A DNA stretch of 51,212 bases from DALYJJ01 sp031969915 (GTDB lineage: Bacteria > Acidobacteriota > Terriglobia > Bryobacterales > Bryobacteraceae), in contig DALYJJ010000033.1 in the NCBI GenBank assembly GCA_031969915.1, forward strand, positions 1 to 51,212. Direction: 5' to 3'. Position numbers and translations under genes: made by a program. This document shows positions 41,363-51,212 of the stretch, piece after piece (positions within the stretch are counted from its first letter, which is position 1; each line of letters begins with the position of its first letter). The notes below the pieces were generated by a model. The model was not told where the DNA came from and searched no databases. It saw only the letters and a program-made list of their open reading frames with translations.

Positions 41363-43366
41363 ATGACGGTGATGCGGACGGCACGTTGGATCGACGATGA
41401 GCGGTTCCTTCGAGTGATCGGGGACTGGGGAGGCCGGGATCTGCGCATCCGGGCGTTCTCAGGCACCGAGACCCTTTCGCAGCCCTTCGAGTTCGAACTG
41501 GAACTCTATTCCGAAGACGCGCGCATTCCCTTCCGGGAGGTCATCGGCAAGCGCGTCTCGGTGGGCTTCCGGCGCGGCGACGGCGGCGAACGCCGGTGGT
41601 TCAACGGGTTCATCAACCGCTTCACGCAACTCCCGGGTGAAGGCCGTGTGGCGCGCTACCGCGCCGTCATGACCCCCTGGCTGTGGTTCCTGAGCCAGGC
41701 CTCGGACTGCCGCATCTTCCAGAGGCAGTCGGTTCCCGAAATCGTGACCACGATCCTCCGGGAATACGGACTCGCGGACTTCGAGTGGCGTACCGAGGGC
41801 ACCTACGAACCGTGGGAATATTGCGTGCAATATCGGGAAACCGCACTGAATTTCATCTCCCGGTTGCTCGAACAAGAGGGCATTACCTATTATTTCGAGC
41901 ACACCGTCGAGCGCCACACCCTGGTGTTCGCCGACGGCATGACTCATCCGGTCTGCCAGGGGCAGTCACGCGTGCGCTATGAACAGGTGCTGGGAGAAGG
42001 CGTTCATCGCGATGAGGACGTGGTCCTCGCCTGGCGTCACGAACAGAACTTCCAGGCCGGCACCTACACGCTGCAGGACTACAATTTCGAGAAACCGCTG
42101 CACAACCTGGCCACCGAAGCGCCCAGCGTGGTGCCCGTTGCCGACCGGCGCTTCGAGATCTACGACTTCCCCGGTGAGTACGAGGGCCGCTCCGGGGGCG
42201 AGGATTGGGTCAAGATCCGGATGCAGGAGGCCGAAGCGTCGCACGCGGCGGTCTTCGGCGAGGGCTTCTGCCGCAGTTTCGCCCCGGGACACCGCTTCGA
42301 GATTACCGAACTCGAACACGCTGAAAATGGCTGGTACTTTCTCACCTCGGTGACCCACCAGGCCCGCGAGGCGATGCCCTTCGCCACCGCCGCGGGCGAC
42401 GCCGGAACCGAGTATGAGAACCAGTTCACCTGTCTCCCCGTAGAATTGCAATACCGGCCGCCACGCCTGACGCCCAAACCTTTCGTGCAGGGCTCGCAGA
42501 CGGCGACCGTGGTGGGGCCGCCGGGTGAAGAAATTCATACCGACGAATTCGGCCAGGTAAAGGTCCATTTCCACTGGGACCGCCGCAGCCGGCGCAACGA
42601 CCGCAGTTCCTGCTGGATTCGTGTGTCGCAACCGTGGGCCGGCCAGAATTGGGGCGCGATTTCCATTCCCCGCATCGGCCAGGAAGTGATCGTGGATTTC
42701 CTGGAAGGCGACCCGGACCGGCCCATCATCACCGGCCGCGTGTACAACGCGCAGCAAAAGCCGCCCTACGATCTGCCCGGTGACGCACGGAAGACGGGCC
42801 TCAGGTCGCGAAGTTCGCCCGGCGGCGGCGGCTACAACGAGATGATGCTCGACGACACGAAGGGCAATGAAGGTGTGACCATCCACGCGCAGTACAACAT
42901 GCAGACGCGGGTGGAGAACGACGACCTGTTGAGCATCGGCAACAACCAAACGGTGGAGATCGGCGTGAACCGCACGGAGACGGTGGGCGCTGACGAAACG
43001 ATCACCATCGGAGCAAACCGGAAGGAAAGCGTGGGCGCGGATGAGACCACCTCGATCGGCGGTAACTCGAGCCGGACGGTGGGGAAGAACGACACGTTCG
43101 CAGTCGGGCTTACGCGGACTCACACCGTCGGTATCAACGAAGCGGTCACCGTCGGAGCGGCACAACAGGTGTCCGTGGGCGGCGTGCGTGTGGTTACGGT
43201 GGGCGTGGCTCAACTCAGCACCGCCGGCGTCGCACAGTTGATCAAGGCCGGCGTGCGGATCAGCCTGGCTGCGCCCGAGATCATGCTGACCGCCGGTGCA
43301 AGCACGATCGTCATGAACGACAGCGGGATCACGATCAACGGCCCGATCGTGAAGATCAACAGCTAG
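41363..43366 (+). CDS. vgrG: Type VI secretion system spike protein VgrG
   Basis: A 667-residue VgrG/TssI, which trimerises to form the tip of the T6SS tube. Residues about 25-370 are the phage gp27-like part (SQPFEFELELYSEDARIPFREVIGKRVSV... FISRLLEQEGITYYFEH). Residues 380-460 form the gp5 OB-fold (TDEFGQVKVHFHWDRRS... RIGQEVIVDFLEGDPDRPIITGRVYN). Residues 529-624 are twelve 8-residue beta-helix repeats (for example TVEIGVNR, TETVGADE), the needle. It ends GITINGPIVKINS without an effector extension. Cargo would attach through the PAAR and DUF4123 proteins encoded next to it. Confidence 0.95.
   Translation: MTVMRTARWIDDERFLRVIGDWGGRDLRIRAFSGTETLSQPFEFELELYSEDARIPFREVIGKRVSVGFRRGDGGERRWFNGFINRFTQLPGEGRVARYRAVMTPWLWFLSQASDCRIFQRQSVPEIVTTILREYGLADFEWRTEGTYEPWEYCVQYRETALNFISRLLEQEGITYYFEHTVERHTLVFADGMTHPVCQGQSRVRYEQVLGEGVHRDEDVVLAWRHEQNFQAGTYTLQDYNFEKPLHNLATEAPSVVPVADRRFEIYDFPGEYEGRSGGEDWVKIRMQEAEASHAAVFGEGFCRSFAPGHRFEITELEHAENGWYFLTSVTHQAREAMPFATAAGDAGTEYENQFTCLPVELQYRPPRLTPKPFVQGSQTATVVGPPGEEIHTDEFGQVKVHFHWDRRSRRNDRSSCWIRVSQPWAGQNWGAISIPRIGQEVIVDFLEGDPDRPIITGRVYNAQQKPPYDLPGDARKTGLRSRSSPGGGGYNEMMLDDTKGNEGVTIHAQYNMQTRVENDDLLSIGNNQTVEIGVNRTETVGADETITIGANRKESVGADETTSIGGNSSRTVGKNDTFAVGLTRTHTVGINEAVTVGAAQQVSVGGVRVVTVGVAQLSTAGVAQLIKAGVRISLAAPEIMLTAGASTIVMNDSGITINGPIVKINS
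42947..43234 (+). repeat. 24-bp (8-residue) repeats in the VgrG needle
   Basis: Twelve imperfect repeats of eight codons with Val/Ile-Gly at positions 4-5 and a Asn/Asp in the turn. Each makes one strand-turn step of the triple-stranded beta helix, as in phage T4 gp5. Confidence 0.8.
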
Positions 43367-43375
43367 GAGCCCGAG

Positions 43376-44473
43376 ATGCGCGTTTACGTAGAAGCGATGG
43401 CGCCCGGCTGCAGCGGTAGAGTGTGGACGATCGCGGAAGGAGAAGTAGCCTCGTTCGGGAGTGGCCATGGCGCGGAGCATTCGATTGACGATTCCGCGAT
43501 GAAGGAAGTCCATTTCCTGCTCACCGGTACGAGCAAGGGACCCGTCCTCCATGCCCTTGCTCCGGTCAGCATCAACGACCGTGAAACCGAGGGAGGAGCG
43601 CTCGAGCACCTCGACTGGATTCTTGCGGGTGCAACTCTGTTCCGTGTCTGGCTGGATGGAGAACCGCCGCCGGATGAGCCGGAGACCGTGCTTGACCGCG
43701 CGGCCGCCATCCTTTCGAGTCAGGCGCCCGTTCTGGCCGTCGTTGACCCAGCGATGACCGCCGCCGGCGCCGTGCCGCGAGATGCGGGCGTGCCCCTGCA
43801 TCTGACCCCAGCCGACCGCTTGCCCGAGGGCACGAAGCTGACCCGCATACCGCGGGAGGCGCCGGTGTTATTTTCGCTTGGCGGCCCGGAGCGAACCAGC
43901 CAGTTCCTGCACGCCGTCTGGGGCCGTGATTGTGCAGTCTTCGTGTCCACGCAAACGCCAATCGATATCCTGAGGCCGCGCCTCCTGCGGTACCTGTTTA
44001 CGTCGGTAGAAGAACGGGGAATCCCGTGGCCGTATCATTCGCCGAGGTTCCTTCGATTGGCGCTGGAAGGAACCGGAAACCCCTTCGCCGCGGACTTCTT
44101 CTCGATCATCGAGCGCGTGTGGGTGGAGAGCGCGTCCCCATGGGCGCTCAGTGAAATGAGCCCGAACGGCGAGATCGAGCACGACCTCCGCGGCGAGTTC
44201 CTCCGGTCCCGCCTGCCGCAACAGGCCGAGCTCAGAGCGGCGACCATAAACGGCAGGTCTCTGGAGTTGGCGAGGGAGGAGGACACCCGCGCAGGCAGAC
44301 GCTTGGGCTTGAGAAGCGATGAAGCGTTGGCGCAATTCGCAGCGCTACGGAGAGATGTGGGAGATGCGATCATCGCCGAAGCCTTGCGTGAGAGCCCGTT
44401 CGAAGCGGACAGCGCGCTGGATCTGTTCGCGCTGGCGCTGAACCGGGATCGATGGGAGGGCCCTTCGGCATGA
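43376..44473 (+). CDS. FHA-DUF4123-like protein (T6SS cargo adaptor), divergent copy
   Basis: A 365-residue protein. Residues about 10-92 read as a forkhead-associated domain (EVASFGSGHGAEHSIDDSAM, VHFLLTG, VSINDRETEGG, LDWILAGATLFRVWLD). A DUF4123-like region follows (about 100-290): APVLAVVDPA, LHAVWGRDCAVFVSTQTPIDILRPRLLRYLF, YHSPRFLRLALE. The C-terminal 60 residues are helical like the tails of DUF4123 proteins. DUF4123 proteins (Tap/TEC) load effectors on VgrG. It starts 9 nt after vgrG and its stop overlaps the PAAR gene by 4 nt. The DUF4123 call is weaker than for the copy at 45954. Confidence 0.7.
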   Translation: MRVYVEAMAPGCSGRVWTIAEGEVASFGSGHGAEHSIDDSAMKEVHFLLTGTSKGPVLHALAPVSINDRETEGGALEHLDWILAGATLFRVWLDGEPPPDEPETVLDRAAAILSSQAPVLAVVDPAMTAAGAVPRDAGVPLHLTPADRLPEGTKLTRIPREAPVLFSLGGPERTSQFLHAVWGRDCAVFVSTQTPIDILRPRLLRYLFTSVEERGIPWPYHSPRFLRLALEGTGNPFAADFFSIIERVWVESASPWALSEMSPNGEIEHDLRGEFLRSRLPQQAELRAATINGRSLELAREEDTRAGRRLGLRSDEALAQFAALRRDVGDAIIAEALRESPFEADSALDLFALALNRDRWEGPSA

Positions 44474-45957
44474 GAGTGGCGACCAAGGCGGCCCTTGCCC
44501 GCCAACGCGAGGCAGAAGCACGGCGAGCCGCGGCGACGGCCCGTTCCTGGACGAACTACATCCAATCCGGGTACCCCGCCGCTCCCCAACCAGTGCGCGT
44601 CGCCAAGCCTACGGAGCACGCCTGGCGCTTGAGCCAACTTCCCCTCCGCGAATTGGCGGCGCTTTCCGCCGGGCCGGGCGGCGCGTATGCCGGCACGCTG
44701 GTTCGCCTGCAACGGGCGGTCGGCGAGTGTACGCCTCCTTCGGCGCTCCTCGACCCCGCCGCTGGGCCGCTGGATGCGGCGTTTCAAGTCCTGCGTTCGC
44801 TGGAGCCTCGTCCGGCGTCCGCGAAGGCAGCAGCGGCCGCCGGTCCGTCATCGGATCTGTGGGACGCCCTGGTGGCCTCGACCACCAAAGCGGGTCTGAA
44901 CGCGCAGCAGTTGAGGAGTCTGATCGCGGCCTTCCGCAGCCCGCAAGGCGGCGCGGATTTCCTCAATGGCCTGGCCAACCTGATGCCGGGCGAGCAAGGC
45001 TTGCCGCTGCGATCGGCGGCGGCGTTCCTCGCCTCGAACAAGGACCACCTCTACCGCTACGCTTCGCAGTTGTTCGCTGGACAGATGACCGCACGCCAAC
45101 TGTGGAGCGACCATCTTCGGACGCCTGAGGGAGCGGCGGCGATGCTCGATATGCTGAGCCCGTTCCTGCCACCGGACGGGCGCCGGTTCGCGTCGGTGGC
45201 GTCGGGATACCTTCGGAACGGACCCGTCGGAGCGCTCTACGGCGGGTTGGCGTTTCTGCCGCAGGACCAGCGGATGATCGCTGAGGGCGCATTGGATCTT
45301 TACTCTCTCGACTTGAGCAAACTGCTGACCAAGTGGATCGGCAAGTTCCTTCCGCCCGAGGTGCAGGCCCTGTATGGGCTGATCATGCAGTTCGGGGCCT
45401 TCAGCGAGTTATTGAACTTCATGGGGCTGCCGGACATGAACGTATTGTCGTTTCTCGAGAAAGCGGTCACCGGAAGCGGGAGCGGCACGGGCGCGGCGGG
45501 TGGCAGTGGTGGCGGCGCACCGCCGCTGGCGGCGCGGGTAACGGACCTGCATGCCTGCCCTTCCGGAAGCGGCGCGGTGCTGGACCCCGGATGGAAGACC
45601 GTGGTGATCGGCGGCCAACCCTCGGCTCGGCTCACCGACCAGACCGCCTGCAGCGGGGGACCGGACACGATCGTTTTCGGCGAGCCCACGGTGGTGATTG
45701 GAGGCCAGCTGGCGGCGCGCCTTGGGGATCCGACGGCGAAAGGCGGCAAGCTGGTCAAGGGGTGTCCAACCGTCCTGATCGGCAAGCCGTATGCGGCATG
45801 GATGGCGGCGGCAGCGGCAGCGGTTGTAAGTGGTGGCGGTGGAGGGTCAGGGAACGCGGGAGGCGGCGGCGAAGCAGGCGGGGAAGGCGGTGAAGCCTGC
45901 TTGAGGAAAGCAGCAGCCACGGGAGCGGCTACGATTCGCCGAGGAGAGCACGAATGA
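44470..45957 (+). CDS. PAAR-domain protein with a long helical N-terminal region
   Basis: A 495-residue protein. The first ~340 residues are helical, Ala/Leu-rich, with a stretch of weak hydrophobic helices (SLDLSKLLTKWIGKFLPPEVQALYGLIMQFGAFSELLNFM). A Gly/Ser linker leads to a PAAR domain at about 355-440: PLAARVTDLHACPSGSG, GGQPSARLTDQTACSGGPDTI and GGQLAARLGDPTAKGGKLVKGCPTVLIG. The Cys/His residues (HAC, TAC, GC) fit a zinc site at the PAAR tip. A Gly-rich tail and a basic end close the protein. PAAR proteins sharpen the VgrG spike and carry effectors; the N-terminal part may be a cargo or docking region. It overlaps both neighbours by 4 nt. Confidence 0.88.
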   Translation: MRVATKAALARQREAEARRAAATARSWTNYIQSGYPAAPQPVRVAKPTEHAWRLSQLPLRELAALSAGPGGAYAGTLVRLQRAVGECTPPSALLDPAAGPLDAAFQVLRSLEPRPASAKAAAAAGPSSDLWDALVASTTKAGLNAQQLRSLIAAFRSPQGGADFLNGLANLMPGEQGLPLRSAAAFLASNKDHLYRYASQLFAGQMTARQLWSDHLRTPEGAAAMLDMLSPFLPPDGRRFASVASGYLRNGPVGALYGGLAFLPQDQRMIAEGALDLYSLDLSKLLTKWIGKFLPPEVQALYGLIMQFGAFSELLNFMGLPDMNVLSFLEKAVTGSGSGTGAAGGSGGGAPPLAARVTDLHACPSGSGAVLDPGWKTVVIGGQPSARLTDQTACSGGPDTIVFGEPTVVIGGQLAARLGDPTAKGGKLVKGCPTVLIGKPYAAWMAAAAAAVVSGGGGGSGNAGGGGEAGGEGGEACLRKAAATGAATIRRGEHE

Positions 45958-46802
45958 GCGAGCGCCTTGCGTATTTGGAAGTGGGCGACGGCCCATGCGC
46001 CGGCCAGTGTCGCGTGTTGAACGTAGGGGACGTACTGACGGTGGGCCGCTCCGGGCGAGCATCCTGGATGATGCCGGACGAATCCCGCCTGCTGCCTGAG
46101 CAGGGGACGCTCTGCTGGGATGGCACCCTGTTGCACGTTTTCGAGTCGACCCCATGCTGGCTTCGAAGCCAGCGGCATCCCTCGCCGGTCTGGACCGTCG
46201 AGCCGGGCCGATGGCTGGATCTGGGCGGTCTTCCGATTCACGTTTGGGCCGAAGGCGCACCGTTGACCCAGTCCCTTCCGTTCCCGCCGCTCGAGAAGCT
46301 GCGGCGCTACCTGGCACAACGGGCGGAGAGCGTTTTCGCAGTTATTGACGCCTCTGCGGATCCGGCAGCCCAGTCATGGCTGAGCCAACAGCCTTTCGAG
46401 CACCAATCGTTGTTCCAGGGAGAAAACCAAATCCGTTACGCCGCACAGGCGCCGTACCTGGTGCGGGTGGCCGTCGAGCAGGCTGCGACGCTTGCATTGC
46501 TTCGTTTCGCATGGGGAAGGTCGATGCTAACGTTGATTTTGGATGACCGCCCACTCGACGTGGTCCGGCGCCACCTCCGCCATTTTCTCTTGGTACGCGA
46601 CCCGAAGGGCGACACGGTATACTTCCGCTTCTATGATCCTCGCGTGCTCCACGGTTTCTTCGCCTCCTGCGACGGAGCCCAACTGAATCAGTTCTTCGGC
46701 GGCGTTACGGCCTGGATCGCTGAAAAGGAGGCACCGAGCCAATTCTCCCTTTTCCGCTTGGCCGACGGCCGCTTGGATGTGAGTTCAGGAGTGCTCGCTT
46801 AG
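45954..46802 (+). CDS. FHA-DUF4123 fusion protein (T6SS effector chaperone/adaptor)
   Basis: A 282-residue protein. An N-terminal FHA-like domain covers about 1-95 (GQCRVLNVGDVLTVGRSGRASWMMPDESRLLPEQGTLCWDG). A DUF4123 domain covers about 105-255 (SVFAVIDASADPAAQSWL, APYLVRVAV, LRHFLLVRDPKGDTVYFRFYDPRVLHGFF). The block FRFYDPRVL is the hallmark of DUF4123. Such chaperones hold a specific effector and hand it to VgrG. FHA domains bind phosphothreonine, so cargo or assembly could be controlled by phosphorylation (inference). It overlaps the PAAR gene by 4 nt and is 1 nt before the next gene. Confidence 0.9.
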   Translation: MSERLAYLEVGDGPCAGQCRVLNVGDVLTVGRSGRASWMMPDESRLLPEQGTLCWDGTLLHVFESTPCWLRSQRHPSPVWTVEPGRWLDLGGLPIHVWAEGAPLTQSLPFPPLEKLRRYLAQRAESVFAVIDASADPAAQSWLSQQPFEHQSLFQGENQIRYAAQAPYLVRVAVEQAATLALLRFAWGRSMLTLILDDRPLDVVRRHLRHFLLVRDPKGDTVYFRFYDPRVLHGFFASCDGAQLNQFFGGVTAWIAEKEAPSQFSLFRLADGRLDVSSGVLA

Positions 46803-46803
46803 C

Positions 46804-47154
46804 ATGTTCCAACTGAGTGATCGAAATCTCGAGTCATTCGCGGTGGTGGCACACGAACAGATGCGTCTGCGGATCTGTGCATGGCTTCGGAGGAACCATC
46901 CTCGTCTGACTGCTCAGTTCGATGACAAGGCGCTCGCCGCCCGAGTCACGCCGATCTTGCAGTCAGCCAACCGCTACGGAATCCGCGGTGAGAATGCCTT
47001 GATTGGATTCGTGGTTCTTGCGCTTCGAAACGGAGATGACTTCCATCTCGGAGCCGATGCTCAGATCGACCTCCAGAAGCTGGATCGGTCCGATTTGGAA
47101 CGCGTTCGCGCCATTTGGAGAAAGGACGTAGGACATGGGAAATCCCGACTTTGA
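46804..47154 (+). CDS. Small helical protein of the DUF4123 C-terminal type
   Basis: A 116-residue, all-helical protein without a signal peptide. The part LQSANRYGIRGENALIGFVVLALRNGDDFHL resembles the tails of DUF4123-associated proteins ('...A-x-x-YGI-x-x-E... G-x-x-F'). It may be a split-off adaptor half. As it has no export signal it is not an obvious immunity protein against a periplasmic lysozyme. It overlaps the effector gene downstream by 20 nt. The base composition looks lower in GC than in the flanking genes. Confidence 0.75.
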   Translation: MFQLSDRNLESFAVVAHEQMRLRICAWLRRNHPRLTAQFDDKALAARVTPILQSANRYGIRGENALIGFVVLALRNGDDFHLGADAQIDLQKLDRSDLERVRAIWRKDVGHGKSRL

Positions 47155-48460
47155 GGGGCAGGGGTTCAATCTCCCGTCGGACCCAGACAAACTGGACTGG
47201 TGGGACCGCGCAACTCACGAATCGCGCAACCGATATAACTACTGCCACGAGTTCAAGCCCGAGCATGGGACCACCGATGCGTACGGAATCCTCTGGGTGC
47301 GTGACGAGACCACAATTCTAGGTTTGAACATGGAGAACCCCTACCATGGTCAGAACTCAATAAGAGGCATCCTCCCGGACCGAAAGGATGGGTTTCAATG
47401 CAAATACGATGACCAGGGCGTGTTGGATCTGACCAGCCCGCAGGCTGGCACCTACGATTCAAGAACACCCGAGCACGGCAGGTGGAAACATACGTATCAG
47501 GATGTTTTGCCTCACGACTTTTTGGGTGGCTCCTACACGCCGGCGGCGAATGTCATCGAGAATCTGGAAGCGAGGGGCGAACTGGCTCCTTCCGGGGCAC
47601 AATGTCAAGAGCCGCTGTGGTCCGTCCTCCTTCCTGATCCAGAGCCGCCGTTGTATACGCCGATAGGAGACGGCCCGGAAGTGGTTCTCACGGAAGACCT
47701 GCTGGGAAAACCTGGCGCCACGCCAGAGCCGACGCTCGTCTGCTCGCCGGACGCAGAACCCAATGCTCCCGAAAGCGCGTTACTGGATCTACTGAATGGA
47801 GCGTCGGCCGGCTTGCCTGAGGAAGGTGTTTTGAACCGATGCGAACCCATCGACGACGACCTGATCTCCGAGTTCGAGGGCGGCCGAAGCCTGGAGGGGT
47901 ATGTGCCCGATGCGCACGGCAGTCGCAGCGGCGTAACTGCGGCGACGGGGGTGGACCTGGGGCAGATGTCCGCGAGTTCGATCAGCGATCTCGGTCTGAG
48001 TGATGAGCTGTCCGGCACTCTGGCGCCGTATCTCGGATTACGGGGCGAGGAAGCGGAGCAATACCTCTCCGAACACCCGCTCAATCTGAGCGAAGACGAT
48101 GCACGCGCTCTCGACAGCCGCGTCCACGAAGGCTTGCGGCGCTCGGTCGCTTCCCGCTACGACCGCTCCGGGGCACCCATCAGTTTCGGAGAGCTTCCCG
48201 GAGAGGCCAAGACCGCGATTGTAAGCGTGGCAACCCAGTATGGGCCAGACCTCCAGAAGCGCGCGCCACGCTTCTGGGAAGCGGTGACTTCAGGAGACTG
48301 GCCAGCGGCGGTTGATGAGTTGCGCGACTTCGGGGACCGCTATCCCTCCCGGCGGAAGCGGGAGGCGGACGTGCTGCAGAAGGGTATCGACCGTGGCGCG
48401 CTACCGACGCCTCGAATCGGTATCTGCGAGCCGCCGGGAAGCGCTTCAGGGATTGAGTAG
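47135..48460 (+). CDS. T6SS effector with C-terminal pesticin-like lysozyme domain
   Basis: A 441-residue protein without a signal peptide. Residues about 1-160 are an unknown domain rich in Asp, His and Trp (LDWWDRATHESRNRYNYCHEFKPEHGTTDAYGI). Residues 160-235 are a Pro/Asp-rich linker. Residues 240-425 match the pesticin/T4-lysozyme-like muramidase fold: ISEFEGGRSLEGYVPDA, SGVTAATGVDLGQ, then helices to the end. Pesticin uses E178, T201 and D207. Here Glu248 (or Glu246), Thr268 and Asp274 fit, with the Thr-Asp spacing of 6 kept. It would cut peptidoglycan after delivery to a rival's periplasm. It is last in the vgrG operon; 155 nt later secA begins. Confidence 0.82.
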   Translation: MGNPDFEGQGFNLPSDPDKLDWWDRATHESRNRYNYCHEFKPEHGTTDAYGILWVRDETTILGLNMENPYHGQNSIRGILPDRKDGFQCKYDDQGVLDLTSPQAGTYDSRTPEHGRWKHTYQDVLPHDFLGGSYTPAANVIENLEARGELAPSGAQCQEPLWSVLLPDPEPPLYTPIGDGPEVVLTEDLLGKPGATPEPTLVCSPDAEPNAPESALLDLLNGASAGLPEEGVLNRCEPIDDDLISEFEGGRSLEGYVPDAHGSRSGVTAATGVDLGQMSASSISDLGLSDELSGTLAPYLGLRGEEAEQYLSEHPLNLSEDDARALDSRVHEGLRRSVASRYDRSGAPISFGELPGEAKTAIVSVATQYGPDLQKRAPRFWEAVTSGDWPAAVDELRDFGDRYPSRRKREADVLQKGIDRGALPTPRIGICEPPGSASGIE

Positions 48461-48590
48461 CGGGGAGGGCACTGGCATGCCTGCGGGCGTTCACCGGGTC
48501 GGTGGCCTCTCTAGGCGCCAGACGCGCGCGCCCGCGCGCGTCTGGCCACTCGTCTGGCGTCCGAGCCGGGCCCCGCCAAACCCCCTGCGG

Positions 48591-48596
48591 TAGAAT
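48591..48596 (+). promoter_or_regulatory. -10 element upstream of secA
   Basis: TAGAAT lies 19 nt before the secA ATG, matching the -10 consensus at five of six positions. No -35 is recognised. The 155-nt space from the effector stop holds no gene and no clear terminator. Confidence 0.4.
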
Positions 48597-48615
48597 AAAC
48601 ACAGTAGCTCCTGCC

Positions 48616-51212
<2,597 letters not shown>

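Noticed and set aside
41966..43801. 611-residue minus-strand frame over vgrG
   Set aside because: Antisense shadow of the VgrG gene, with no family motif.

Overview
The window looks like a chromosomal segment of a GC-rich Acidobacteriota, most like the Solibacter/Bryobacter branch (inference from gene content only). The pointers are an ADOP-type duplicated permease with its PadR regulator, two large Oar-like TonB-dependent receptors with an N-terminal carboxypeptidase-regulatory domain, a secreted ThuA-DUF1080 protein, several secreted glycosidases, and very short or absent 5' leaders on a number of genes. There is no integrase, transposase, phage head/tail module, rRNA or CRISPR array.

Left part (1-13.2 kb): the end of a Flp-type pilin gene and its terminator; a minus-strand pair of a LarA-like protein and an L-rhamnose isomerase; two small secreted proteins overlapping by 4 nt; a hybrid histidine kinase with two receiver domains; a compact minus-strand operon tldD-pmbA-membrane protein-receiver-DUF167; and a two-gene minus-strand unit of an alpha/alpha-toroid glycosidase-like protein behind a ThuA-DUF1080 protein.

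Middle (13.3-37.3 kb): padR-ADOP permease with a readable promoter/operator; a hicAB toxin-antitoxin pair; rhaM (L-rhamnose mutarotase); tRNA-Tyr and tRNA-Thr; a DUF1801 protein; and a polysaccharide-use region. The latter holds one receptor on the plus strand and a minus-strand operon MFS transporter-receptor-GH31, divergent from a FadR-type GntR regulator with two matching operator-like sites. Then follows a patchy stretch (29.9-32.5 kb) with a protease-like remnant, a lone HicB-like protein, a truncated Phd-YoeB pair, an SDR enzyme and an arsR-SRPBCC pair whose promoter, operator and start codon overlap. A lytic transglycosylase, a GH2 glycosidase with a serine hydrolase, and a TPR protein preceded by an intrinsic terminator complete this part.

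Right part (37.3-51.2 kb): a Phd antitoxin with a broken PIN toxin, an orphan hydrogenase-maturation-type protease, a secreted DUF1579-like protein, an AraC regulator, a cyclophilin, then a seven-gene plus-strand type VI secretion cargo island. The island has an unknown leader protein, VgrG, two FHA-DUF4123 proteins flanking a PAAR protein with a long helical N-terminal region, a small helical protein, and a 441-residue protein ending in a pesticin-like lysozyme domain. Its genes are separated by at most 28 nt or overlap, so it is probably one operon that loads and delivers a peptidoglycan-cutting effector. No structural T6SS gene and no obvious immunity gene is present. The window ends inside secA, which carries an apparent 7-nt deletion near its 5' end.
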